The notes: generated by a model from the sequence alone, not told the origin. A stretch of 64,000 nt of DNA from Collinsella aerofaciens (GCF_019131995.1 NZ_JAHONA010000001.1:101364-165363), one strand, 5' to 3'. Positions 30,635 through 39,742 are shown, counted from the stretch's first letter. Made by a program: numbers and translations.

Positions 30635-31174
30635 ATGGATGCCCGCAAAACCAAAAGCCGCGCCGCCATTGTCACGGCGTTTTCCGAGCTCCTTCGCGAG
30701 GAGGACTACGGCAAGATCACCGTCGGCGACATCATCGCGCGCGCCCATGTGGGTCGGGCCACGTTCTACGGCCTCTTTAAGAGCAAAGACGACCTACTGT
30801 CCAAGCTCGTAAGCGACATCTGCACCCACGCCCTCGACGACGATGGCACACCGCTCGACGACCCACTCGTGCAGGTCGAACATATCCTCAACAACCTCTG
30901 GGAGCGCCGCCAGGGCGTTCGAGCCCTCGTAGCCGGCGCCGGCTCACGCGTCTTCGCCGACTGCTTACGCAAGACCATCATGTCACGAGCAGCCGAAACC
31001 GTCCCCGCCGACCCCACAGGCCCCGCCGCCACCATGGACCGCAGCTTCTTACTACACCACATAGCCTCAAGCTTCGTTGCCACCGTCCAATGGTGGGCCT
31101 GTCACAACTTCCAAGCGGACAAAGCCGACGTAGCCAAAGACTACCTCTCGGCCATAAAGCCCCTCTTCAGCTAA
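30635..31174 (+). CDS. TetR family transcriptional regulator
   Basis: The 179-residue protein has the N-terminal helix-turn-helix (ITVGDIIARAHVGRATFYGLFKSKDDL, about residues 28-54) typical of TetR proteins, followed by an all-helical domain with WERRQGVRALV. It starts two bases after the larC stop and ends the larB-larC operon. Regulation of the lar genes, with the dyad at 28853 as operator, is a reasonable guess. The ligand is unknown. Confidence 0.85.
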   Translation: MDARKTKSRAAIVTAFSELLREEDYGKITVGDIIARAHVGRATFYGLFKSKDDLLSKLVSDICTHALDDDGTPLDDPLVQVEHILNNLWERRQGVRALVAGAGSRVFADCLRKTIMSRAAETVPADPTGPAATMDRSFLLHHIASSFVATVQWWACHNFQADKADVAKDYLSAIKPLFS

Positions 31175-31329
31175 GTAAGAAGCTCATCCCAAAGCATCGC
31201 CCCAACCCAGGCCGCCACGCACCCCAAAGTGTCACTCGCACCTCAAAGCGCCTAACAACAAAGTGCCCACCACATCCAAATTCAGATATATATGTTGGTT
31301 GCTTGTTCGAACACAACTGGATTCCCGCA

Positions 31330-31486
31330 GGGTCCGGCATAGGTTAACTTTTCGCCGCACTCCGCAGGACGCAAGAAGCTCCCGCCGCACTCCGCAGGAC
31401 GCAAGAAGCTCCCGCCGCACGAAGTGCGCAGCGAGAGCTTCTTGCATGTCCGAGGACGCGGCGAAAAGTTAACCTATGCCGGACCC
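31330..31486. repeat. 157-bp palindromic element A with 29-bp perfect outer arms
   Basis: The arms 31330-31358 and 31458-31486 are exact inverted copies. Inside, a 30-bp unit (ACTCCGCAGGACGCAAGAAG and ten more bases) is repeated in tandem at 31359-31388 and 31389-31418, and one copy pairs with 31432-31457. It lies between the convergent tetR and MIP-channel genes and fills much of the 336-base gap. The core is shared with element W at 34414, but the outer arms are not. Confidence 0.75.
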
Positions 31487-31510
31487 GGGCGTTATATCAA
31501 TTGTCTTGGA

Positions 31511-32242
31511 CTAGAACATGCCCAAGAAACCGTGCACAAACAGCGCGGCCAGAGCGGCACCGATAAACGGAGCGATGCCAGGAACAAGCAGGCCGTACTT
31601 CCAGTTGTTGTCAGCCTTGTTCTTGATCGGCAGCACCTGATAGGCCATGCGAGGACCAAGGTCACGAGCCTGGTTCATGGCGAAGCCGGTGATGCCGCCC
31701 ATGCCCATGCCAACAGCCCAAACGATCAGACCGACGCAGATAGCGAGCATCAGAACGTTCTCGCCGGCGCGGCTAGCGGCAGCAAGGATGGCGCTGATGA
31801 ACACAAAGGTGCAGATAGCCTCGCAGAAGAAGTTACGGGCATAGTTCGTACCCTCGGTGGTGGGGTTGGTCGAGAAGATGTTGCGCTGGGCAATGGGGTC
31901 GACGACGCCCTCGGAAGCCTTGAACTCATCGGCATACATAAGCCAAGCGATTACGGCGCCCACAAAGCCGCCGAGCATATCGGCAATCATGAAGGGGATG
32001 CAGCTGCTCCACGGCACCAGGCCTACGATGCACTGGGCAAGCACCATAGCCGGGTTCATGCACACGGCGCCGCCAAAGACAAACAGGCAGACCGAGATGC
32101 CAAAAGACCAAGTGGTGATGGCAAACATGTGGCCGGAGCCCTGATACTTGGTGCCCTTGAGCACGGTATCGCAGTGCACGCCCACGCCAAAGATGATCAT
32201 GAGGGCCGTTGCGCCGAATTCGCAGAGGAGTTTGGTAAGCAT
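31511..32242 (-). CDS. MIP family channel, LarD/GlpF-like
   Basis: The 243-residue protein has six membrane helices and two half-helix loops. The first loop is the canonical NPA (residues 63-65); the second reads NQA (190-192) within MNQARDLGPR, where NPA is expected. In Lactobacillus a GlpF-type channel (LarD) in the lar operon passes lactic acid, and the position next to larA suggests the same here. It shares the minus strand with larA, 49 bases downstream, and probably the same transcript. Confidence 0.85.
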   Translation of the reverse strand: MLTKLLCEFGATALMIIFGVGVHCDTVLKGTKYQGSGHMFAITTWSFGISVCLFVFGGAVCMNPAMVLAQCIVGLVPWSSCIPFMIADMLGGFVGAVIAWLMYADEFKASEGVVDPIAQRNIFSTNPTTEGTNYARNFFCEAICTFVFISAILAAASRAGENVLMLAICVGLIVWAVGMGMGGITGFAMNQARDLGPRMAYQVLPIKNKADNNWKYGLLVPGIAPFIGAALAALFVHGFLGMF

Positions 32243-32291
32243 AAAACCTTATCTTTCTTGTCGGTTATAAACGATTCGTTTAGGCCGCGCG

Positions 32292-33569
32292 CTAGTGCTG
32301 AGCGACGACAACGCCCAGGCCATCGGGAATGACGGCCACCTTGGCATCGGCACCCTTCATCTCAAAGGCGAGCTTGAGCGCCTCCTCGAGGGTGTTGACC
32401 GGCGTCATGTGCATATCCTTAATCATCTGGTGATCGCACAGGTCGGTGACCATGATCACGGGGTGATGCGCCAGGATGCGGGCAAAGATCTGGCTCGTCC
32501 ACTGGTCGGGCAGGGTCTCGTCCTTAGGACGGTCGATGCAGGCGCGCTCAAACTCTGCCGGATCGTTGTCGGCGATGTTGTGATAGAAGCCCTCGCCGCC
32601 GTGACCGTCGGCACAACCGGCGACGTCGATGATCACACCGCCCTCGGGAAGCGTGGCCTCGGCAGAGCACATGCCCTTCACGGCCTGGTAGATGTTCTGG
32701 TCGAGCGGGTAGCCGCCGTTGGTGGTGATGGCAATCTCGCACTCGACGGGCTCAACGCCGGCAAGGCTCTTTACGAACTCGCAGCCAGCCTCGTGTGCCT
32801 TGTGGATGTCGCCGGCGAAGGAGCCAATGACCTCGTGCTTGCCGTTGAGCACCACGTTCAGCACAAAGGCAAGGTGAGCCATCTCGGCAGCGGCAAACAT
32901 GTCCTCGCTCACGTGGTTATGGCACAGGTTGCCGGCACGCGAATGGGAATCGTTCACAAACTGGCCGTTGTGGTTGTACATGATGGTCTTGTAGCTGGCG
33001 ATGCCAGGCAGGACGGACTTGCGGCTGCCGGAGAAACCAGCAAAGAAGTGCGGCTCAATAAAGCCCTCGGCAAGCAGCAGATCGCAATCGACGGCAATCT
33101 TATTGATGATGCACTCGCCACCAGAAGGCAGGGTGCCGATCTTTTTCATCATGCTGTCGTCAGTCGCGACGTGCATAACGATTTCCTCGTTGGCAACGAT
33201 CTCCTCGCCGTACTTGTTGACGAGCTCCTCGTGCGTCGACGGACGATGCATACCCGTAGCAACCAGAATGCGAACGCGCGCTTCAGGCGCAGCAGAATGG
33301 ATGTGATGCAGCAGAATAGGCATCGTCACACGCGAAGGAACGGGACGCGTATGGTCGGAGCTAATGATGACGATATCCTTCTTGCCAGCACAGAGCTCCT
33401 CGAGCGAAGGCGAGCCGTAAGGGTTGGCAAGTGACTCCTCCACCAGCTCTTCCTGCGATTTCGTGGTCTTAAACTCGTTTTGATGACCTTCCATCACACC
33501 TGCAAAGTTCTTATCCTCGAGCTCCAGATGCAACGTCTTGTGGTCAAACGGCAGTTCACATTCAAACAA
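32292..33569 (-). CDS. larA: Nickel-dependent lactate racemase
   Basis: The enzyme interconverts D- and L-lactate through a nickel pincer cofactor. With the TTG start at 33567-33569 the protein has 425 residues, and the active-site residues fall at the same numbers as in the Lactobacillus plantarum enzyme: His108, His174, Lys184 (pincer attachment) and His200. A GGAAGAGGG site lies upstream of that TTG. A longer frame from 33710 has no support. Signature segments include SSDHTRPVPS, ATGMHRPSTHEE and FFAGFSGSRKSVLPG. A terminator-like hairpin in the leader at 33688-33726 may control expression. Confidence 0.95.
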   Translation of the reverse strand: MFECELPFDHKTLHLELEDKNFAGVMEGHQNEFKTTKSQEELVEESLANPYGSPSLEELCAGKKDIVIISSDHTRPVPSRVTMPILLHHIHSAAPEARVRILVATGMHRPSTHEELVNKYGEEIVANEEIVMHVATDDSMMKKIGTLPSGGECIINKIAVDCDLLLAEGFIEPHFFAGFSGSRKSVLPGIASYKTIMYNHNGQFVNDSHSRAGNLCHNHVSEDMFAAAEMAHLAFVLNVVLNGKHEVIGSFAGDIHKAHEAGCEFVKSLAGVEPVECEIAITTNGGYPLDQNIYQAVKGMCSAEATLPEGGVIIDVAGCADGHGGEGFYHNIADNDPAEFERACIDRPKDETLPDQWTSQIFARILAHHPVIMVTDLCDHQMIKDMHMTPVNTLEEALKLAFEMKGADAKVAVIPDGLGVVVAQH

Positions 33570-33687
33570 TGACGAGCGCCCTCTTCCTTTCAACTGACAC
33601 ACTAGATAAACCGTTGGAAGGATACGCCGCTCACCGAAAAACGCCACCGTCCACCGAGTCGTTAACACAACGTTCATATTTGACTCA

Positions 33688-33726
33688 CAAAAAAACGGCC
33701 GCGATCCCAAACGGGACCGCGGCCGT
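33688..33726 (-). terminator. Terminator-like hairpin in the larA leader
   Basis: ACGGCCGCG (33695-33703) and CGCGGCCGT (33718-33726) enclose a CCC/GGG inner stem. On the minus strand seven T follow. It lies 119 bases upstream of the larA start, so it either ends an upstream minus-strand transcript or works as an attenuator. Confidence 0.65.
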
Positions 33727-33881
33727 CCGCCAAATACACCATGGGCAGGATAGCCTACGCAATGCCGAGGCGAACGTCCACCCCGACGGCATGCGTACGT
33801 AAGCCATCTTGCATAAATACGTCAATTAATTGCATAAAATGGCGCAAGGTTTTCTAGCCGTAACAGGGTAGTACCCTCCGG

Positions 33882-34120
33882 AGCGTGCATTTTTGCGAGT
33901 ATTCTGCATCACGTAATCAGATTATGGAGTCAAGAGTCTCTTAAAAGGCCGAAATCCCTCACGACTCATCCCGTCAGGACGACGCACTGCGATAAGCCCG
34001 CCAAATTTAAACATCGTTAGCCTCCAATTGGCGCGCAGAGGCATCAACAAAGGCAGCGAAAATCGGCTATCGCCCTTATACATCAATCTTTGGCTGCTGA
34101 AAACTCCGTTTTTTGCACGT
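33882..34120. repeat. Element bounded by diverged inverted repeats (copy E3)
   Basis: The left arm 33882-33908 has GTGCATTTTTGCGAGTATTC, close to the arms of E1 at 13779. The right arm 34094-34120 is an inverted, more diverged relative (CTGAAAACTCCG then TTTTTTGCACGTC). The 239-bp unit lies in the 995-base gap between larA and ppc. No coding frame is convincing inside. Confidence 0.45.
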
Positions 34121-34144
34121 CGCCCCAAGCACCACCCTCACCCA

Positions 34145-34413
34145 GCGGCTGATCCACCGAAGACCGGACATCGCAGGGCCCGCCATAGGTTTACTTTTAG
34201 GCACACTCCGCAGGACGCAAGAAGCCCTCTCCGCACTCCACATTAGGCGCGAAGCGCACTTTATTTTCATCAGCTTTAATCCCTGAAGACCGAGGACGAA
34301 GGGACCCGATGGGTTTCCCTCTGAATGCATTCCGCAGCACGAAGCCCTTTCCAAACGCGCGAAGCGCGCCTTTATTTCCCCAGCAAGTAATCCACCGAAG
34401 ACCGGACATCGTA
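34145..34413. repeat. Tandem degenerate half-copies of the palindrome family (units U and V)
   Basis: Two units begin near 34175 and 34299, with a third (W) at 34414, a period of about 115-125 bp. They share CGCAGGACGCAAGAAGCC-like, GCGCGAAGCGC and ATCCACCGAAGACCGGACAT segments; the last recurs at 34153 and 34391. U and V lack the matching right arms, so they look like decayed copies. Confidence 0.6.
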
Positions 34414-34540
34414 GGGGCCGCCGTTTGTTTTCTTTCCGGCGCATTCCGCAGGACGCAAGAAGCCCTCACCGCACGAAGTGCGCAGCGAGGGCTTCTTGCG
34501 TGTCCGAGGACGCGCCGGAAAGAAAACAAACGGCGGCCCC
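34414..34540. repeat. 127-bp palindromic element W with 29-bp perfect outer arms
   Basis: The arms 34414-34442 and 34512-34540 are exact inverted copies. The inner stem pairs GACGCAAGAAGCCCTC with its complement, capped by GCAC/GTGC. The core is that of element A, but the outer arms differ completely while staying paired. It lies 25 bases downstream of ppc and may end that transcript. Confidence 0.75.
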
Positions 34541-34564
34541 GGACAACGACTACAGGGCTATCGA

Positions 34565-37378
34565 TTACCCCGTGTTCTGCAAACCTGCCGAGACGCCGGT
34601 CACAGTCGAAAGAATCAGGCTCATGTACTCGGCCTTCTTCTCCTCGGCCATCTCGTCCTGGTTCATACGCACCTCGCGAAGGGCGCGGACCTGGGCGATG
34701 GACAGGGCGTCGACATAGGGGTTGCGCACGCGAACGGCGCAGCCGAGCACGCGACGGCGCTGCAGCGGCCACTCATCACCGACGATAGCAAGGACCCACT
34801 TACGGGTGAGCTGCATCTCGGTGAAGACCTTCTCGGACAGATCCTGGCGATCGCCCAGGTGCAGATACATCTTAGCGATGCGCTGGTCGGTCTTAGCGAT
34901 CGACATCTCGATGTTGTCGATGAACGTGCGGAAGAACGGCCACTCCTGGTAGGCAGCCTTGAGCTGGTCAAGATCGCCCAGCTGCTCGCAGGCGGTGCCC
35001 AGGCCGTACCAAGCGGCCAGGTTAATGCGCGCCTGGCTCCAGCTGAAGATCCACGGAATGGTACGCAGGTCGTCGAGCGACTTGGCGCCCAGGCCGCGCT
35101 TGGCGGGACGCGAGCCGATCGGCAGCAGACCGACTTCGGTCAGCGGCGTCACGGTCGAGAACCACGGTGTAAAGTCCTCGGTGTTCAGCAGGTCCAGATA
35201 GCGCTCGTGGCTTACTGCGTTGAGCTTCTCTGCCATATCCCAGAACTTCTGCGTGGTCTCGGTGTTGGTCTTCTCGACACTCGGGGCCGACTGCAAAAGC
35301 GTTGCGGCGGCAACGGACTCAACATGGCGCTGAGCCAGCGTGCGGTTACCGTAACGGGCAAAGATGACCTCGCCCTGCTCGGTGAGCTTAAAGAAGCAGT
35401 TGACCGAACCCTTGGGCTGCGCCAGCACGGCCTTGTTGGCCGGGCCGCCGCCACGGCCCACGGCACCGCCGCGACCGTGCATGAGCACCAGGTCGATATC
35501 GTTCTTCTCGGCCCACTTGGCAATGCGCTCCTGCGCGGAGTGCAGCGCGAGCATAGCCGTAGTAGGACCGGCATCCTTGGAGGAGTCGGAATAGCCCAGC
35601 ATGACCTCCATGCGGCGGTTGGTCTGGGCAAGGCGCTTCTGCACCACGGGCAGCGTAAGCATCTGGTCGAGCACGTCGACACAGCCCTCGAGGTCCTCGA
35701 GCTGCTCGAACAGCGGGATCACGTCGAGCTCGGGAACGTCCTCCTCGTGTGCGAAGGACAGGTGGGCCAGCTCAAAGACGTCGGCCACATGCTGGGCGCT
35801 CTTGGTAAACGAGATGATGTAGCGGTGCGCCATCTTCTTGCCGTAGCGCTTTTGGATGGAGCCGATAGCGCGGAAGGTATCGATGACCTCGCGCGTCATG
35901 GGCTGCAGGTCGCCATGGATACCGTTCTCGTGGATATCCTTGAGGGCGCGGGCGTGCACCACGGAATGCTGACGGAACTCCATCTCGACCATATGGAAGC
36001 CGAAGGACTCGACCTGCCAGATAATGGTCTGGACCGGGCCGTAGGCGGCACGGACGGCACCGCAGGCAGCAAGCGAACGCTGGACGACGCGCAGGTCATC
36101 CAGGAACTCGTCGGCGCTGTGGTACATGGTGTCGGTGATGCGACGGACGGTGGCGTTCAGACGGTCGGCCATGACGAGCATGACGGCGCGATGCGGCTCG
36201 TGCTCGGAAATCAGCTCGGCGCGGGCCGTGTACTGGGTACTCATCTCGACCTGATGGTTCCACAGGTTGATGAGCTCGGCAGACGGCTTGCTGTAGGTGG
36301 CCTCGAGCGTGAGGTTGCGGCCGATGCGGCGGCACTTATCCTCGAGCTTGAGCACCATGTGGGTGAAGTACTTGGCGGCGACCTCACGGCTCACCTTGGC
36401 GGTGACGTTGGGGTTACCGTCGCGGTCGGAACCGATCCAGCTGCCGGGATGGAAGAACGCCGGGCACAGCGGCGGCACGGTACCGGCCTTGTCGCCCAGC
36501 ACCCAGTCGTCAAAGCGACGATAAATGACGGGGATAACGTCGAACAGCGTGTTATCAAAGATGTCGATGATGGTATCGGCTTCCTCGACCGGCGTGGGCT
36601 TCTTGAGCGCGATGGGGCTCGTACGCACCAGGGCGTCGATCTCCTGCAGCATATGGCGCTCGTTCTCCACCAGGTCGGAGCCGCCCAAACGCGGACGCTC
36701 CTCCAGCAGGTTGGAGATACGGCGAATCTTGCCCTCGACGGCCTTACGACGGGCCTCGGTGGGATGTGCGGTAAAGACAGGGTGGAACTCGAGCTTGCCG
36801 AGCAGCTCATTGGCACCCTCGACGCCCATCTCGTTTACCAACTGGTGATAGGCGACGGTGAGTTCGTTGGCGGGATCGACCTCGGTATCGGTCGATGCGC
36901 CGGCCTCGAGCTCGCGCAGCTGCGCCACACGGTAGTTCTCCTCCGACAGGTTTGCCAAGTGGAAGAAGCTCGTAAAGGCGCGAACGATGACCTGCTGCTT
37001 ATCAAGCGGCAGGCTGTCAATCAGATCGACGACTTCGCGAAACGCCACGGCGGTGGGCTCGTCGGCAGTGGGCACGCCCTGTTCGTCAACGGACTCGTCG
37101 GCAGCGCGGCTACCGGGGTTGCCAGCATTGGCCACAATCTCGGCTGTCAAAATCTTGTCGAACAGGTCCGCGATCTCGGGATCATACTCGCTAAGCACAC
37201 GACGTTCCAGGCGCAGGAACAGCGCCAGATTATCGCGCAGCTCCTCGGGGATCTCGATCTCGGCGAGACGCTCCCTGGACTCGGCATTCGAGCCGATTCG
37301 GTTAACGAGGCGGTTGACCACGGCAGCGACGCGCGCCGCGGCTTCGGGTACAGACTGGTTGCTTAGGTTCTCAGCCAC
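34565..37378 (-). CDS. ppc: Phosphoenolpyruvate carboxylase
   Basis: The enzyme makes oxaloacetate from PEP and bicarbonate. The 937-residue chain has the catalytic blocks VFTAHPTEARR, GSDRDGNP, GYSDSSKDAG and the Gly-rich loop MHGRGGAVGRGGGP, and it ends in QNTG, the conserved C-terminus. I prefer the GTG at 37376-37378, which has GGAGG four bases upstream; an ATG four codons earlier lies too close to its own GGAGG. The gene is monocistronic, with palindrome W beyond its stop. Confidence 0.96.
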   Translation of the reverse strand: MAENLSNQSVPEAAARVAAVVNRLVNRIGSNAESRERLAEIEIPEELRDNLALFLRLERRVLSEYDPEIADLFDKILTAEIVANAGNPGSRAADESVDEQGVPTADEPTAVAFREVVDLIDSLPLDKQQVIVRAFTSFFHLANLSEENYRVAQLRELEAGASTDTEVDPANELTVAYHQLVNEMGVEGANELLGKLEFHPVFTAHPTEARRKAVEGKIRRISNLLEERPRLGGSDLVENERHMLQEIDALVRTSPIALKKPTPVEEADTIIDIFDNTLFDVIPVIYRRFDDWVLGDKAGTVPPLCPAFFHPGSWIGSDRDGNPNVTAKVSREVAAKYFTHMVLKLEDKCRRIGRNLTLEATYSKPSAELINLWNHQVEMSTQYTARAELISEHEPHRAVMLVMADRLNATVRRITDTMYHSADEFLDDLRVVQRSLAACGAVRAAYGPVQTIIWQVESFGFHMVEMEFRQHSVVHARALKDIHENGIHGDLQPMTREVIDTFRAIGSIQKRYGKKMAHRYIISFTKSAQHVADVFELAHLSFAHEEDVPELDVIPLFEQLEDLEGCVDVLDQMLTLPVVQKRLAQTNRRMEVMLGYSDSSKDAGPTTAMLALHSAQERIAKWAEKNDIDLVLMHGRGGAVGRGGGPANKAVLAQPKGSVNCFFKLTEQGEVIFARYGNRTLAQRHVESVAAATLLQSAPSVEKTNTETTQKFWDMAEKLNAVSHERYLDLLNTEDFTPWFSTVTPLTEVGLLPIGSRPAKRGLGAKSLDDLRTIPWIFSWSQARINLAAWYGLGTACEQLGDLDQLKAAYQEWPFFRTFIDNIEMSIAKTDQRIAKMYLHLGDRQDLSEKVFTEMQLTRKWVLAIVGDEWPLQRRRVLGCAVRVRNPYVDALSIAQVRALREVRMNQDEMAEEKKAEYMSLILSTVTGVSAGLQNTG

Positions 37379-37636
37379 GTTTCCTCCCATTCCTCCTTCT
37401 ATGCACGTAACATGCGGTATTCATTATAGGCGCTTGAGAAATACTTTCGACACTGATTGCGCTTTACCACACAAAAGTATTTTCTGCATTGCAAGGGTTT
37501 TTGCCCCAAATGGTCGTATTTCTCGGTGGGCAGCATATGCAAGCGAGGGCATTCCGCATAAATGCGAAACACCCCCGTAACAATAGCTCGTCGCGAGCGG
37601 GACATGTTAGCGGGTCCGCAGCTCAAAAATCATGCG

Positions 37637-38950
37637 CTACAGACGCTCGCGAACCGCCTCGACGACGTTGGCCAGATCGACGAGAACCTCGTCATGGCTC
37701 TGCATGTCGCGCACCTTGACCTTGCCGGCGGCAAGCTCGTCGCCGCCCAGGACCAGGATGAGCTTGGCGCCTACCTTATCGGCCTGCTTAAACTGGGCCT
37801 TGAGCGAACGGCCCTGATAGTCGGCCTCGGTCACAATCCCTGCGGCGCGAAGCTGCTGCGTAATGGTAAAGACGTTCTGACGCAGCTCCTTGCCGGCATT
37901 GGCGACGTAGACGCACGGGACCTCCTCGGCACCCAGGTCGCTGCCAAAGGCCTGCAGGGCCAGCAGGGCGCGCTCAAAACCGACGGCGAAGCCGACGCCT
38001 GCCGTGGGCTTGCCGCCCTCGAGCTCGACGAGGCCATCGTAGCGGCCGCCGCCGCCGATGGAGCCGACGCCGGCGCCAGGGGCCTCGACCTCAAAGACAG
38101 TACGGGTGTAGTAGTCCAGGCCGCGCACCAAGGTGGGATCCTCGACATACTCGATACCGGCGGCGTCCAGATAGCGCTTGACTTGCTCGTAGTGCTCGCG
38201 GCACTCATCGCACAGGTTGTCACCCATCAGCGGAGCGTTGGCCATGATCTCGCGGCAGTGGTCGTTCTTGCAGTCAAAGGCACGCAGCGGGTTGAGCTCG
38301 GCGCGCTCGCGGCACTCATCGCACATCTCGTCTGCGTGATCGAGGATAAACTGCTTGACTTGCTCGCGGTAAGCCGGACGGCACTGAGCGTCGCCCATCG
38401 AGTTAATGAGCAGACGAAGCTTGGAAAGATCGAAGCCCAGGCGCTTGTAAAACTCCATGAGCATGATGATGCACTCGGCGTCTGCCGCCGGATCGGGAGC
38501 GCCGAGCCACTCGATGCCCACCTGGTGGAACTGGCGCAGGCGGCCCTTCTGGGGACGCTCGCCGCGGAACATGGCCTCGGCGTAGTACGCCTTAAACGGC
38601 GTGGAGCCCTGGGGCACCAGATTGTTCTCGACGACAGCGCGCACCACGCCGGCCGTGCCCTCGGGGCGAAGCGCCAGGCGCTGCTTGGGCTTGAGTTTGG
38701 TGTCGGTGCCCTCGGTAAAGACGCGCTCCAGGTTGGCACCGCTGAACACGCGGAACATTTCCTTGCGCACGACGTCGGTCGACTGGCCGATACCGTGGAC
38801 AAACACGTCCACCTGCTCGATCGCGGGCGTCTCGATGGGTTTAAAACCAAACGGCTCGAACACGCCGGCCGCAATCTGCTGCATCTTTTGCCAGGCGCGC
38901 ATCTCGGCGCCGATAAGGTCGCGGGTTCCCTCCGCCTTCTGTGCCTGCAT
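37637..38950 (-). CDS. hisS: Histidine--tRNA ligase
   Basis: The enzyme charges tRNA-His. The 437-residue protein has class II motif 1 in the N-terminal KAEGTRDLIGAEM region, motif 2 FRGERPQKGRLRQFHQVG, the histidine-specific LVRGLDYYTRTVFE block, motif 3 AVGFERAL, and a C-terminal anticodon-binding domain. The start is the ATG at 38948-38950 with GAAAGG upstream. No T-box leader was recognised; the upstream region holds three long hairpins instead. Confidence 0.96.
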   Translation of the reverse strand: MQAQKAEGTRDLIGAEMRAWQKMQQIAAGVFEPFGFKPIETPAIEQVDVFVHGIGQSTDVVRKEMFRVFSGANLERVFTEGTDTKLKPKQRLALRPEGTAGVVRAVVENNLVPQGSTPFKAYYAEAMFRGERPQKGRLRQFHQVGIEWLGAPDPAADAECIIMLMEFYKRLGFDLSKLRLLINSMGDAQCRPAYREQVKQFILDHADEMCDECRERAELNPLRAFDCKNDHCREIMANAPLMGDNLCDECREHYEQVKRYLDAAGIEYVEDPTLVRGLDYYTRTVFEVEAPGAGVGSIGGGGRYDGLVELEGGKPTAGVGFAVGFERALLALQAFGSDLGAEEVPCVYVANAGKELRQNVFTITQQLRAAGIVTEADYQGRSLKAQFKQADKVGAKLILVLGGDELAAGKVKVRDMQSHDEVLVDLANVVEAVRERL

Positions 38951-39015
38951 GGGCAAACACCTTTCTTTTGTATCGCGTCATAGGTAACGGTCATTATACG
39001 GCACAAACACAAACC

Positions 39016-39219
39016 GCGGCGGCGCGTCTGACCGAACGAGGGTATGGGGACTCGTTCGGCCTGACGCACCGCCGCTGTTTGCGATCCGCTTTCCTCCGTC
39101 CCCTTCGGATCACGTGATCTGTTGGGGACGGAGGAAAGCGGATCATTTCGTAGGCCCGTGGCCGCCTTGGAAACCGAATGATGGCACGAGCATCCATTCG
39201 GCTTCCAAGGCGGCCACGG
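39016..39219. repeat. Three consecutive long hairpins between hisS and the MFS remnant
   Basis: Hairpin one (39016-39075) pairs CCGAACGAG with CTCGTTCGG plus GC-rich flanks. Hairpin two has perfect 21-bp arms (39083-39103 and 39124-39144). Hairpin three has 25-bp arms with one mismatch (39156-39180 and 39195-39219). They fill most of the 304-base gap. The right arm of hairpin two contains GGGGACGGAGGAAA, also found at 47580. Confidence 0.7.
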
Positions 39220-39254
39220 ACAGAACGGGGCGAACAGAAAAGAGCGACGGACGC

Positions 39255-39704
39255 CTACTCCCCCGCCACGCTTGCGCGCAGCTTGGCGGCGATGGGCTCC
39301 GAGGCCAGCAGGAATACGAGCATGACAACAGAACACACCAGGCACACGATCCAGGCGCTCGCAAAGGAGCCCGAGACGGCAAAGAGCACATAGACCTGCC
39401 AAAGCTCACCCACAAAGCTCATGCCCGCGAGCACCGCCGAGGTGGCGATAACGGTTAGGGAGCCCAAAACGCGACCGCTTACTTTATCGGCAACATGGCC
39501 AATGACAAGCGATCCGATAACGCTCACCACGGTAGAGATCGCATTGGAGACGTTGTACTGGGCAAGCGTAATCCCGAGGTTGCTGACGATCAGCAGCTGG
39601 AACATGCTCATGCAGTTGACGAAAATCGTGTAGCACGTGGCCATGATCACGAAGCCGGAGGCCACCACGAGCCAGCCGGGGAAGAATTTGCGTTGCTGGG
39701 ACAT
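39255..39704 (-). pseudogene. MFS transporter remnant with internal deletion
   Basis: The 149-residue frame starts like a full MFS permease (FFPGWLVVASGFVIMATCYTIFV, then helices 2-4 with GHVADKVSGRVLG, the loop 2-3 motif). Near residue 118 it jumps directly to what looks like the last helix and tail (CLVCSVVMLVFLLASEPIAAKL). A normal MFS protein has about 400 residues, so some 250 appear lost in frame. It has a good AAAGGAG site. It is probably inactive, although a small membrane protein could be made. Confidence 0.7.
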
Positions 39705-39742
39705 ACCGCTCCTTTTAAAAAACGAATAGCCTGCGCCGGGCG

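Noticed and set aside
31359..31418. CRISPR array
   Set aside because: The two 30-bp units are directly adjacent with no spacer and lie inside one arm of a palindrome. No CRISPR array or cas gene is present in the window.
34478..37366. A 962-codon plus-strand frame antisense to ppc
   Set aside because: ppc is unmistakable on the minus strand; the antisense translation has no recognisable motif and starts inside a palindromic repeat.
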